Under the pieces are notes generated by a model. That model made no database searches, was not told the DNA's origin, and saw only the letters and a list, made by a program, of their open reading frames with translations. A program made the position numbers and the translations under genes. Source: Timema cristinae (lineage: Eukaryota > Arthropoda > Insecta > Phasmatodea > Timematidae). Taken from it: a stretch of 64,000 bases of DNA. Location: the NCBI GenBank assembly GCA_039000515.1, contig JBCFYV010000100.1, positions 51,984,587-52,048,586 of the forward strand, in the 5' to 3' direction. Below are positions 52,889 to 63,861 of the stretch, piece by piece (the first letter of the stretch is position 1; each line of letters starts with the position of its first letter).

Positions 52889-54317
52889 TGATATATATTT
52901 AATATCGTATTAAACGTTCTTAGAATAAGAGTTTTATAAATGTTTAGATATTCAAACGACGATCAGTCAGCAAAAATTTTGTTTACACCTTCAACGAATA
53001 CTAAATTTCAACCCTATCGGTATATGAACAAGAACCCCTCAGGGATTGGTCGGTTATAATACAAAGCTCTTCGTAGCAACACACTTAATTATCAGCAGGT
53101 GACCACCTTTTTTTTAAAAAAAAAACCAACAACAAAATACGATTAATCTTTCATACATCTTATCTGGATTTATTTTTGTAAAGACTTTAGGTTTGCCCTT
53201 GTTATGTCAAGTTATCTTCAGCTCGTTAAGACGTGAGACAGATTAATTCCAAAACATGTGTGTCACTATATATCTATCATACCTTGAGGGGTAATAATGT
53301 GATAATAATATATATTCGATAGTATACACAAAATAAATCAAATAAAATGTATTACCAATATATTTCACCGGGCTCCCGCGTCATTTACACGTCCCAGACA
53401 GATGACAGTGTCGCAAATCACACAAGTATATTTATTGGCGGTGGGAGAGGATATAACGTGTACTTTCTAAACAACCATATTATTTAATTACAAGACTAAT
53501 CAACTTGCTTGGATCTAGGGCAGTGCGTCAATAGAAGGATTTTGGAGGGGCTAACTTTTTTTTTTTTAGAAAATACAAATTATTTTGCAGCCACAATTAT
53601 TACTATTTTAATCTATTTGTTTTATATGTATTGATAATATCGATAAAAATTGACAGCTGAAGACCACATTACTTGGTGTATGAATACGTTAAAGTGATCT
53701 AATAATTTTTCTAGATGCCAGATTAGGACTATTAAGACGCGGTGGAAAATAGTTAATAGTTCAATTTCCATAGGACGGACAGTTAAAAAAGTTATTATTG
53801 TTTTGTAGTCAATTTTTGTAAAATTTTACAATATTATTATTATTATTATATTATTATTATTATTATTATTGATATTTTAACGGTATTGATCATATCTACC
53901 GTTAGTGACAGCTGCAGATCACATGACTTGACGTATAAATACGTGAAAGTAGATTTGGTAACTTTTCTCTGAAATGAAAATGGGCCTGTACATTTGGGCC
54001 CATTTAATATTATCCCGCCATGTCTTAATCTGGCTAAATCAGTTTGTTGGGTATGGAAATCACTTTTCTTTCCAGTCCAAACTATGCCAGGGGCGTAACC
54101 ACGATTAATTTTTGGGCCAGCAGAGTAAAAAAATAGAATGGTTCCTAATCAATTTGCCTCAGCGTATGTTCACGGTCTGCACATTAACTTTCCAGAAGGT
54201 ACTCTGGTATTAGTCCACAGTTTCTACATACACCATCAACACAAAGTATACTCTAGCCACCGCTCAATGAAACTTTGCCAACTCATTAGCACAGCAACAT
54301 TAGATAATATGTTTTAA
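52889..54317. other. AT-rich stretch with small repeats
   Basis: Contains repeat G at 53652-53711 (GACAGCTGAAGACCACATTA) and 53907-53968 (GACAGCTGCAGATCACATGA), a possible beta-tail scrap at 53446-53480 (ACGTGTACTTTCTAAAC) and a TTA repeat tract at 53832-53869. No gene recognised. Confidence 0.5.
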
Positions 54318-54461
54318 AATAAGAAAAAAGTGGTCATTAAATTCTATGATACCATTGTGTTTCTACTGGAGGAATATTGGATTTATTTTGGCCAACAAAA
54401 TGTGTTGATACAAATTTAAAAAAAACAGCTCTTAACCGCGTTCCCTACACACTCATCTTAA
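54318..54461. mobile_element. TFB right arm only
   Basis: ATAAGAAAAAAGTGGTCATT, GTGTTTCTACTGGAGGAATA and TAACCGCGTTCCCTACACAC, ending TTAA at 54458-54461. The left arm has been lost, so it can no longer fold back. Confidence 0.7.
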
Positions 54462-55140
54462 AGGCGTTGACCAATTTGAAACTTTGAAGCTATTTTGCGA
54501 AGGCGGGTTGCATCTTAACTTAACGCACCTAAGCAGTATAAGAACTATCACACTTAGACACCGATGCACGAAATAGAAAGAGAGGGAAGAAAATAAGCAG
54601 TTCACCCTTCGAGGCTTCTTTATCAATATACTAATGGCACTTCCCCTCTTTCTCTGACGAGTTTTCACACTCAATACTATTTGCTCCTAGAAAACATTGA
54701 CTATTTTTAAAATTATCGATTTTCTTGTTTCCGATTCTAGATAGACATATTATGCTCCATGGGCTTTTTTTAAATCTACATCCTGCCAGGAAGACTCCTA
54801 CAGGATATTTGTGACCAAACCTAAGTTGGCAGAGGATTTATAAAAGAATTCGTTTAAAAAAAAATACTTCCAAGATAAAAATAAGAATTTAATGGCACTA
54901 TGGAAATATTTTCCGAATTATTTAAGAATGTGTGGTTTTTGCTTTAAGGCTGTATATTTAAAACTCTCTGAATAAAACGTAAATTGCATTAACATGTGAA
55001 ATACTATCTTGACCGGCTGTGACGTCGCAGGTAGGCAATATCCTAAGTGTGAATACGGTGGGACATTCTAACTTAACTTTGATATTGGTCACACGCATGC
55101 TGCAGAAACGACATCAAAAACGATCCGAGGACTAAGGATG
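54462..55140. other. Unique stretch
   Basis: No gene or repeat recognised. A 73-codon minus-strand open frame at 54453-54674 overlaps the TFB end. Confidence 0.35.
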
Positions 55141-55793
55141 TGGTCAGAATAACACCATTTTCGGCCGAATTGGTGTTCGGCTAATTTCTACGAAAGTTCC
55201 AACCTTATGGTACTCCATTAATTTGGTCACAATACAACCAATTCAAAGGTTGTTGTTCTGACTTCATTTGCCGATTTCCAAGTGCTCACCATTTAGTACC
55301 CCCCCCTACCCCCAGGTCGTCAACCCCACGCCAACCAGCGCTTTTGCATGCTCCCACCAAAATATACATACCTAAATTTAGTCCACTTTGGAGATAAAAA
55401 ATAGACAACATGTAGGCCCTATCGACACATTTTTCGACATGTCAAGAATTGAAAGAAACTTGTTTTGGTGCAAATGATAAGGTGGACACACAGAAAAGTT
55501 GGGCGATATATTTAATCAAAAGTTTTCATTATTTCGTGAAATTGAGCTTAATAATCCAAATTTTTTTAAATCAATTTAATATATTGAATATTAGTTTCAT
55601 TGCCAAAAATATTAATAAAATGTACAAAACGCATGTTGAATTGGAACAAGACTATTAAGACTACTGAATAATCTTTTTAGCAAGTCCAATCTTTTAAATA
55701 AATAATAGTGTATATTTTATTGAATCAACGTAAACCAAAACTGCAATAATATGATTTCACACCTTTCGACCTAAAACGGCGCTACTCTGACCA
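55141..55793. mobile_element. TIR element of unknown superfamily
   Basis: Left TGGTCAGAATAACACCATTT and right complement TGGTCAGAGTAGCGCCGTTT are inverted repeats of about 36 bp, continuing with GGCCGAATTGGTGT / GGTCGAAAGGTGT. Target duplication uncertain (AAGGATG / AAGCTAT at best). A 69-codon frame inside at 55449-55658 shows no known domain. Confidence 0.6.
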
Positions 55794-56294
55794 AAGCTAT
55801 ATACAGGGTGGACAAGTTTGTTCAAGAGTGAAGAGGGCAGCCAGGAGCGCTGTTTTCCCAGAACGGCCCGTCTTGATACTACCAGGTAGACAACCGACCT
55901 CACATATTTGGTTAAGGTTGGATTTTGTTCGAGTTTATAGAGAGGGATATTTTAAACTGTTTACCGACTCAAATTAGTTTAATATTTGACAAAAATACAC
56001 CAACCTGGTTGATGTTGATTGATAAATAACCTCAAAGCACTAAAAATAAATCAAATTTACTGTGAAAATAGTTTTTACTTTTTTTTTATGACTACTAATT
56101 AATATGTGAATATATTTCCAAAAATGTTTGTGTGGATTGTATTTATCTGTGACCAAGTGGAAGAAAGAGTTGATGCTTCGCCAGATCAATAAAAGACATT
56201 ATTATTAACAGCTTCATTATTTACCTTATAACTTTGATTAATAAAGAAGGTCGAATCAAGTGAGTTTTCCTGAGACTAAGAGTCAACACAAGCG
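55794..56294. other. Unique stretch
   Basis: GC-richer at 55830-55890, otherwise AT-rich. No gene recognised. Confidence 0.4.
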
Positions 56295-57154
56295 GTGACG
56301 TCACAAAGGCTAAGCTACACCGCACTTACTGTACTCCCGGCCCGTCATGGTGGATTGAGATGACGTCACAAAGGGTCAGCTACACCGCACCTACTATACA
56401 CCCGGCCCGTCATGGTGGATTGAGTGACGTCACAAAGGGTTAGCTACACCGCTCCTACTGTACACCCGGCCCGTCATGGTGGATTGAGGTGACGTCACAA
56501 AGGGTCAGCTACACCGCACCTACTGTACACCTGGCCCGTCATGGTGGATTGTGTAGAAGGCATGCACCGTGTCTTGAGGTGACGTCACAAAGGGTTAGCT
56601 ACACCGCACCTACTGTACACCTGGCCCTCATGGTGGATTGAGGTGACGTCACAAAGGGTTAGCTACACCGCACCTACTGTACACCTGGCCCGTCATGGTG
56701 GCTTGTGTAGAAAGGCATGCACCGTGTCTTGAGGTGAGTCACAAGGCTAGCTACACCGCACTACTTACCGGCGTCATGGGCTGTGTAGAGCTTGAAAGAG
56801 TGAGTCACAAGCTAAGCTCACGCTCTACTGTCACCAGCCGTCATTGGATTGTAGAAAGATGCCGTGTCTTGAGGTGACGTCACAAAGGCTAAGCTACACC
56901 GCACCTACTGTACACCTGGCCCGTCATGATGGATTGTGTAGAAAGGCATGCACCGTGTCTTGAGGTGACGTCACAAAGGCTAAGCTACACCGCTCCTACT
57001 GTACACCTGGCCCGTCATGGTGGATTGTGTAGAAAGGCATGCACCGTGTCTTGAGGTGACGTCACAAAGGCTAAGCTACACCGCTCCTACTGTACACCCG
57101 GCCCGTCATGGTGGCTTGTGTAGAAAGGCATGCACCGTGTCTTGAGGTGACGGG
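56295..57154. repeat. Composite CRE-bearing satellite, about 11 units
   Basis: Short unit (about 65 bp): GTGACGTCACAAAGGGTTAG, CTACACCGCACCTACTGTAC, ACCCGGCCCGTCATGGTGGA, TTGAG. Long units (about 90-95 bp) add TGTAGAAAGGCATGCACCGT and GTCTTGAG. Most units have the full palindrome TGACGTCA, the consensus cAMP-response/ATF site. Between about 56730 and 56870 units have lost many single bases and read like low-quality assembly. Confidence 0.95.
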
Positions 57155-58222
57155 TGACGATCTTCGTTCTCCGGCTTCAAGAAGTAAAGAAAGCTCCGTC
57201 GCGCCCTACTTATTAACAAAATGTTTCTAACACAAAGACACTTTCAAAGCCCCCCTCGAAGACACGCGGCTTTAGATCGTACGGAGAATAGTAACAAACT
57301 ATACCTCGATTACTTTACTAAGTAAACATTTAGCGACCGCAGAGCTAACGTCCAGAAATTGTCGTTATAGGTCAAATCGTTGATTCAAGATGGAGTAGGG
57401 GCGTCGTTATGGGGGAGTGATCACTCCCTCTCCCTTCGTAATAGAAAATTTTCAAAAATGTTGAAACCAATACCTTAATGTCCTCGCTTTATATTCTAAA
57501 TTACCTACAACTTAGCTCCAACACGAAGAAAAACAAGTGGCTTAAAACCAAAATCCTTCAGTAATTAGTTTACTAAGCTTATTATGATTAACAAATTACT
57601 AGTATTAAAATAAATATTTTTGCTATTAATAGCTTATGCCTACTTAAGCATTTTAGGCCCATTAGAGTTCATATTTATTACGTTTATTGTGACTGTTTTA
57701 TATTAAAATTACAAATTTGCTAGGCCTAATCAAATTTTTTTTTTTCTTACGAGTACTTTAATTTTTATAAATGTTAGTTAAAATTGTTTTTATAAACTAG
57801 CATTATTATATATTATTAAAATCACTAGTTAAAATTATTAAATTGATACTAGAAGGAGTCTTATGAAAAACAATCATCCCCCCCCCCTCGACAAACACCC
57901 CTGGATCTGCCCTTATGTGAGATTAAATAACTTAACATTTCAAGTCGTAGGCTATAATATATAAAAACACTTATAAAAAAAGGTGAAATTAAGACAGTTT
58001 TCAATAAGGTTTCACACAAAATATTGCTGTTCTGAGCTCAAAGTAAATGACTACATAGATTTAGACTTACTTTAACAATTAAAATAAAAACAAGGTCGTA
58101 TGAGAAATGAGGATTGCTTTATTGTGTTTCGACGCTTTTAAAAAAAACTGTTATAAATAACGCACTGTGAAACTATTTAACTTCAAGTAGGTAACGAATG
58201 CCCTTAAATGGGGGAACATAGG
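57155..58222. other. Unique stretch
   Basis: C run at 57879-57888. No gene or repeat recognised. Confidence 0.4.
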
Positions 58223-58594
58223 TTAAGCAAGAAAAGATCTAAGTTTCTTGCAGTTTTGATAGGAAAACATTTCTTCAGCCGAAATAAATCAAATATCACT
58301 CCAGAAGAAATAAAGTTTAATTCTCTTCACTTGTTGATATCAACAGTTGTTGAATAACTGTCATGAACATAGCGGAGTTAAATGAGAAACTTTTTAAATG
58401 AAGAGAAAATGTCTTTAAATTGTAGGTCACCCTCTACAGATATTCAACAACACTGTTGATATCACGGTGTGAAGAAAATTAAACTTTACGTTTCTACTTG
58501 GAAAATATATATATTTTTTTCAAATAAAATTGTTTTAATATAAAACCTGCAAAAACAATTACCTTTTCTAACATTCCCTAAACTCCCCCGTTAA
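58223..58594. mobile_element. TFB foldback MITE, uninterrupted
   Basis: TTAA at 58223-58226 and 58591-58594. Arms GATATCAACAGTTGTTGAAT and CAGATATTCAACAACACTGT face each other about 85 bp apart. Terminal few bases less conserved (GCAAG, CCCCCG). Confidence 0.85.
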
Positions 58595-58864
58595 ATTCTT
58601 GTTCTAATGCAAGAAACTTGCGCCTATGACGATAGGGGGGCGTGGTCAGTTAAAACGTTACTTGTTCTCTTGATTATATTATTCACCCACATCAACAACG
58701 TGTCCTATTGTTCGTCGTAAATAGATAATCTCAATGTCAACCTACTATCTTCTATTTTCATCACGTATAAAATCAGACAGTATTGAAAACATTGTAAACA
58801 TATTGATGCAACTATTTTGTAATATTTAATGCGATTATAGTAGTCATTATTTGTTCACCTCGTC

Positions 58865-58965
58865 ATCTAGGCTAGATTAGTTTAACTACACTATTAGTAT
58901 AGTGGTGAGGAAGTTAGAATTTAAAGAAAATGTGCTCGCATTTGGAGGTGGAAAAATCTAAATTA
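58865..58965 (-). repeat. SINE-C body fragment
   Basis: GTGGTGAGGAAGTTAGAATT then GTGCTCGCATTTGGAGGTGG matches the middle of SINE-C; head and tail not recognisable. Confidence 0.5.
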
Positions 58966-59207
58966 AGAGGATATATATATTTTTTAATATTTTGACTTGC
59001 AAATATTTTAAATTATTTTGATCAATTTATATAAAATAAATCAACTAATATTTGTCATTTAAGCTTTAACGCATCTTTTAAAACAGTGACATAAAATAAA
59101 AGTAGTTAGCATAGGGTGCAATCCAAACCTAAAAGTCGGGACTTTTTTTTTTGCGAAAGAAAGAGGTGTCGAAAAATATAAATTCAGCATCACCATCTTT
59201 TTTTTTT

Positions 59208-59412
59208 GTACCGCGTCTCACTACCCATTCCGATGAGCCAAGTTTAATTTTGAGTAAGTTAACCCATACTTGCGTGGAGAGAGAGAGAGAGAGTGGAAAA
59301 CCATTTACGAACCTCACTAGGCACGCCCAGCCGAGTTTCGAACCCCGATATCCCCGTCATTAGTAAATAAGTCTTACACGAGAGTGACGACTTAAACTAT
59401 TCGTCCAATGAA
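59208..59412 (-). repeat. SINE-C copy
   Basis: GTACCGCGTCTCACTACCCA, short body with GTGGAGAGAGAGAGAGAG (GA expansion), B-box complement GTTTCGAACCCCGATATC, head ACACGAGAGTGACGACTTAA. Confidence 0.85.
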
Positions 59413-59524
59413 AATTGTATCAATGTTAACCGCAAGGAAAAAGTTTGTAAAAGTTTTGTTTACTATAATCTTACTATGATAATTTTTTTTATGTAACGTT
59501 GGCTAAACCTGATGTATTTTTAGG

Positions 59525-59742
59525 GTAAGCCTATTAATTATGCCAATGGTTTTAGGGATTAGAAAGGTTATACTCAGAGGGAGTGTACCAGCATTTCCGT
59601 GGAGGGAGAGTGGAAAATCATTTTGGGAAAAAAAACACTCGGTACACCCAACCTAGATTTGAACCTCAATCTCCTCTTAATCTTCAGTCCAGTTTACTGC
59701 GAGAGTAGAGCCTTAAACCATGCGCCCACCAAAGTGGGTCAT
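59525..59742 (-). repeat. SINE-C copy
   Basis: The tail is decayed. Body GCATTTCCGTGGAGGGAGAG, B-box complement GATTTGAACCTCAATC and head AACCATGCGCCCACCAAAGT are clear. Confidence 0.8.
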
Positions 59743-60049
59743 TTAGTTTTGAAGGCTATTTAAAGGTTCTTCCTATGCCCAACAGACTATATGTGTCGAG
59801 CACAATAAGACGTTCTAGGATGAAAGTAATTTCTAAATATGAAAGTACCGTACGATGGTTTCATTTACATAAATAAATCTTACTTTTACCAAGACCAACC
59901 GGACAGGAAATATTCCAGCGACCTGCTAAGGTCACCACACATTCCTTTTGGTATGTATTATCATCCCCCCCCCCACCCCCTTTTTAATTCCCACACCAAG
60001 CGCACACATTTTAACTATCAAATGGAGTATTAACGAGGTAATTTTTATT

Positions 60050-60303
60050 TTTACCCCGCGTCTTACTTCCGATTCGGGTTAATCGGATTAAGTACTATTT
60101 ATTCGAATGGTTTTGAGGATTAGAAAGGTTGAATATAGATGAAGTATACCAGCGTTTGCGTGGAGGGAGACTGGGAAATAATTTAAGGGGGGAAGGGAAC
60201 CTCGGTACATCCGACTGAGATTTGAACCCATATCTCCCCCATCAGTACCAGTCCAGTCTATTGTGAGAGTAACGCCTTAGACTATTCGACCACCGAAGAA
60301 AGT
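60050..60303 (-). repeat. SINE-C copy
   Basis: ACCCCGCGTCTTACTTCCGA, body GCGTTTGCGTGGAGGGAGAC, B-box complement GATTTGAACCCATATC, head GACTATTCGACCACCGAAG. Confidence 0.85.
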
Positions 60304-60440
60304 ATTGAGGAAAGTATAATTTAAATGAAAGTTACCCGTATTTACGTGGAAGTAGGAGTGAAATTACATTTAGGAGGGGGGAAAAAGGGGGAGGGGCACG
60401 ACTTCTCAGTTCACCTGTTTTGGGATCAAAATACTAACCT
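60304..60440 (-). repeat. SINE-C partial body
   Basis: GAGGAAAGTATAATTTAAAT then ACCCGTATTTACGTGGAAGT and TTACATTTAGGAGGGGG follow directly on the previous copy in the same orientation. Tail and head unclear. Confidence 0.5.
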
Positions 60441-60924
60441 TACTGTCACATGTACCTAAACTCATCTATATGTAATTACACCATTGGAGTAGTCAACATC
60501 TAGCAAAGATACCAGATCTAATTTAATGAATCCATTCACCAAACCACATGAACTGCAAGGCCATATTATATTATAATAGTCTATTAGTCACTTTAGGCAG
60601 TCAAACCTTTAACAAAAGTTTCTTTTTAACTTTGTTTTATTCTGATAGCTGTCAGCTACCACCACTCAAATGACAAATGAACTTATCGATGAACTTGACG
60701 CCTAGTACACGCATCTCACCGAAAGCAATTTTTTTTTTTTAGAAATTTACGGAAATTCAAGACGGCAAGTAACAGAGAACCAAACTACGGACTTCTTGAA
60801 TTAGTAAGCAGTATTATGAAGAATTTTGGTTTAACGGGACACCACCTACCCTTCCAACACCCTTTTTCATTCGAATTAGCGGCGAAGAATAGTTTACATT
60901 TGTGGTTATTGGACAGGAATGGTT
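60441..60924. other. Unique stretch
   Basis: No gene or repeat recognised. Confidence 0.35.
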
Positions 60925-61072
60925 TATTATTATTAGCACTGCGTCTTACTACCCGTTAGGGTTATACGCACTTACTCTAATGTGTAATGGTAGGGTGATT
61001 GTGAGATGAAATGGAGGACTTACAGTTTAACGTGGAATCCGAACCACGGTGGAGGCCTGGCATTCCCCACAT
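60925..61072 (-). repeat. SINE-B copy, 5'-truncated
   Basis: TTA tail, alpha-tail complement ACTACCCGTTAGGGTTAT, B body up to GGCATTCCCCACAT. ACAGGAA occurs on both sides (60913-60919, 61073-61079), a likely target duplication with one indel after it. Confidence 0.9.
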
Positions 61073-62330
61073 ACAGGAAGGTTGACATCTAGACTACTAG
61101 TTACTGGTTTGACCTCAAAAGTCTGAACGTGAATGTAAAGAGGGAGGGGGGGTTTGAGGCTTTTCAACCCACTCCCCCTTAACGTAAAAAAAAAAGTGAT
61201 GGGGACATAATCCACTCTAATTTAGATCAAATAAGTTTTCGGTCAAATTGTCTTTCGCGCATGTTATGAACACTAAGTATTTTACTCTGATTAATAAAAA
61301 AAAAATGGACGGAACAAGTTTATTTATATCTTAACCCCTCCCTTTTATTTTGCTCCCAAAATCAAAACTGTTTCTTTTTCTACGCCCCCTTTTGAAATTG
61401 GTGCCAATTTTTAAGGCTGGTTTTATGATACGACACAATCTCGTATAAGCCTGCTATTTTTTGTTTGGGAAACGAAATATGTGTTATCCAAAATTATAAT
61501 AAATGTTATTGTTTCCCCAAAAATAGAAAATAGTTAAAAATTACAACAGAAAAAAAAAGTTACGTTGATGATAATATTGCGATTGACACATGATAAATTA
61601 ATCTAAACATTTATTGCTATTTCGACGTCATCAAATGTTGTCTTTGGCGTTTGACGTTGCTAAACAAATATGAACAAAGTGTTCGATTGCATTTTTTTTT
61701 ACATTTGAAGCAGTTTGTTATTCTAAAAGGTTTCTTTAAGTTCGTTTAAAATAACATTTAAAAACAAACATAAGTTTTTCCCCATCCCAATATTAAGACA
61801 AATTAATATAATTGCACTAAATCGATTCATACTTTAAAATTAATTATGACTAAACGTGGATTGATGTGACGTCATTCAAATCCTTAACATAGCCCAAAAC
61901 TCAAATTAACCGTACAAACTAAAAAGAGAAGTAATATAAAAATAATGATTTATCTATTAACTTGAGATTTTGAGAAAATTAAAAAAAAATCATATATTGC
62001 TCTAAATACGTGACAGATATGTAAACAAAAATATTGTTTTAATAAAAGTATTACTAAAAAATGAACTATACTGGTTTAAAGATAATATAATAAAACTATT
62101 TTCAGCTATCTATTTTTAATTTTATCGAATAAAAAAAATTGGATAGACATATTTATTGTTTCGAAAATTTTAATTTAAAAAAACTTACTTGACATGAAAA
62201 TAAGGGGATTTATCGTGTCAAAACACGAAACATATCGTTTAGTAAATATAATAATGATAACTTAATTTAAACCACACACGCCACACCAACGCACGATAAA
62301 CACGCACTTAAAACGCACTGGAAAAAGTTT
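61073..62330. other. Long unique AT-rich stretch
   Basis: Very AT-rich from about 61400 on. A lone GTGACGTCATTC site (full CRE palindrome) lies near 61867. No gene or repeat recognised. Confidence 0.45.
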
Positions 62331-62800
62331 AATTACAAAATATATATAGTGACCAAACTTGACGCGCGCTGCCGTGTTCAAACGACAAGACGGCTGAAAT
62401 ACCACGTGAAGACTAACTTGTTACAGTCACTGCCCTCTAAGCTAGCTAGACGCACTCTAAAAGCCGCCAGCCCAGAACAGACTTTGCTTTCTCCCCTCTA
62501 CCCCCCTCTTTAAAGCCAACAAGAAACACAAACCCGACCCAAAGAGCTCGGCCTTCAAAGATAATCCCACTTACTTTTCAAATCTGTTCTTCTTTCTCGG
62601 ACTGTGGCAATGCACAGTACAATGGAGCCAGGACGTAAACACCTGGGTGGAAGAATGGAGGAGGAGGAGGGAGGGAGAATTTGTATGGGCTCACCTTCAC
62701 GACGTCACGTGTGACGTCACAAAACGATAGATTGTGTGACGCGAAGGCGAGACTCGCCGATATGGTCAATACGGGAGCTACTTGTTTAGCGAGTTTTTTT
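62331..62800. promoter_or_regulatory. Promoter-like GC-richer segment
   Basis: Base composition changes sharply from the AT-rich left side. It contains pyrimidine-rich tracts (62489-62512), the CRE/E-box composite at 62701-62720 and, on the minus strand, a good splice donor GTGAAG|GTGAGC with the exon side ending at 62695. This could be a non-coding first exon and promoter of a minus-strand gene, or an enhancer. A TATA box was not identified. Confidence 0.4.
62701..62720. promoter_or_regulatory. CRE - E-box - CRE composite site
   Basis: GACGTCACGTGTGACGTCAC: two GACGTCAC half-palindromes 12 bp apart, the right one a full TGACGTCA, with CACGTG in between. Expected binders are bZIP (CREB/ATF) and bHLH factors; binding is inferred. 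Confidence 0.55.
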
Positions 62801-62844
62801 TACTTCCTCAACTTCTCACTTTTTTTTTTAAAGTACCCTTTTTT

Positions 62845-63277
62845 TACTACCTGGTATACGCATATGTACAGTAGCCCCATGGCTTCTTTGGTGCTGACTG
62901 ACAGCTCACAGCTGATGGCTTTGAAAAGTTACCAGACCAAATTATGTACTCCTACGCCGAACCATATGATCTTAAAAAACATGTGTTTAGCAGCTGTCAC
63001 TTCTGAGAGTCAAAACTTAGGTATATACCTAAATGTGGACTGTCAGAAGTCAGCTGTGAGCTGTCAGTCAGCACCAAAGAAGCCACGGGGCTACTGTACC
63101 AATTACGTTAGTAAATTAGCGATGAGGAAGGTTGAATTTAGAGAACCTGTACTCGCATTTGCGCTAAGGTAGAGTGGACAAAATTTTGGAAAAAAATACC
63201 ACCTGACATGGATTTGAACCGCGATCTCCACGTCATTGGCGGTCAAGTTTATTGCGAGGGTGATGCCTTAGAACACT
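62845..63277 (-). repeat. SINE-C split by TAM
   Basis: Tail complement TACTACCTGGTATACGCATA up to 62868, resuming at 63097 with TACCAATTACGTTAGTAAAT; then body and B-box complement GATTTGAACCGCGATC, head GCGAGGGTGATGCCTTAG. Confidence 0.85.
62869..63096. mobile_element. TAM MITE inside SINE-C
   Basis: Ends CAGTAGCCCCATGGCTTCTT and GCCACGGGGCTACTG. TA on both sides (62867-62868, 63097-63098) and the interrupted SINE sequence show the exact empty site, confirming TA duplication. Confidence 0.95.
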
Positions 63278-63620
63278 TCTATTATTAAATACCTAGATAA
63301 TATCAGTGAGTGAAATTGTTTTAGAAATATTGTTTTGGGTTTAATTAATTTAGTAAGTCGTGTGCAAATACATGACGTGTTTACAAAAAGCACGTTTAAT
63401 ACTCCAATAAATAAACAATCTAACTTGACTGCACATTAATTTATACCTATCATTAAATAAAGTAATCTACTGTATATAAATAATTGCACTTGAAAGCCAA
63501 TAGTCTTATCTATTATCGTACATTGCAGTTGCTGATAATACTTTCGTGTACTAATTATAGTTTGAAAGAATTTATAAACCAAATTTATAATATTTTAGCA
63601 CTTATTATTAGCTTTTTTTT
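63278..63620. other. Unique AT-rich stretch
   Basis: Nothing recognised. Confidence 0.35.
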
Positions 63621-63861
63621 TTTAGCAATGTGTCTTTCTACCTGTTCGGTTTATACGCTTGTGTACAAACTACACTTATGTGTTATTAATTAGGAAGGTT
63701 TGATTTAGAGAAAGTGCACTCGAATTTGCGTGGAGAGTGTAAAACTATTTTTGATAAACCACCCTCAGTACGCCCGACAAAGATTCAAACCTCGATCTCC
63801 CCGTGTTCGTCAGTTTAGATACGAGAGTAATATGTTAGACCACACGGCCGCGGAAGCAGGT
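63621..63861 (-). repeat. SINE-C copy
   Basis: TTTAGCAATGTGTCTTTCTA, CCTGTTCGGTTTATACGC, body GAATTTGCGTGGAGAGTGTA, B-box complement GATTCAAACCTCGATC, head ACCACACGGCCGCGGAAGCA. Confidence 0.85.

Noticed and set aside
56695..56877. 60-codon plus frame in the satellite
   Set aside because: Open only because of base losses in the degraded units; not conserved in neighbouring units.
62681..63172. 163-codon plus-strand frame
   Set aside because: Begins at the CRE segment but crosses a SINE-C and the full TAM element; mixed origin argues against a gene.
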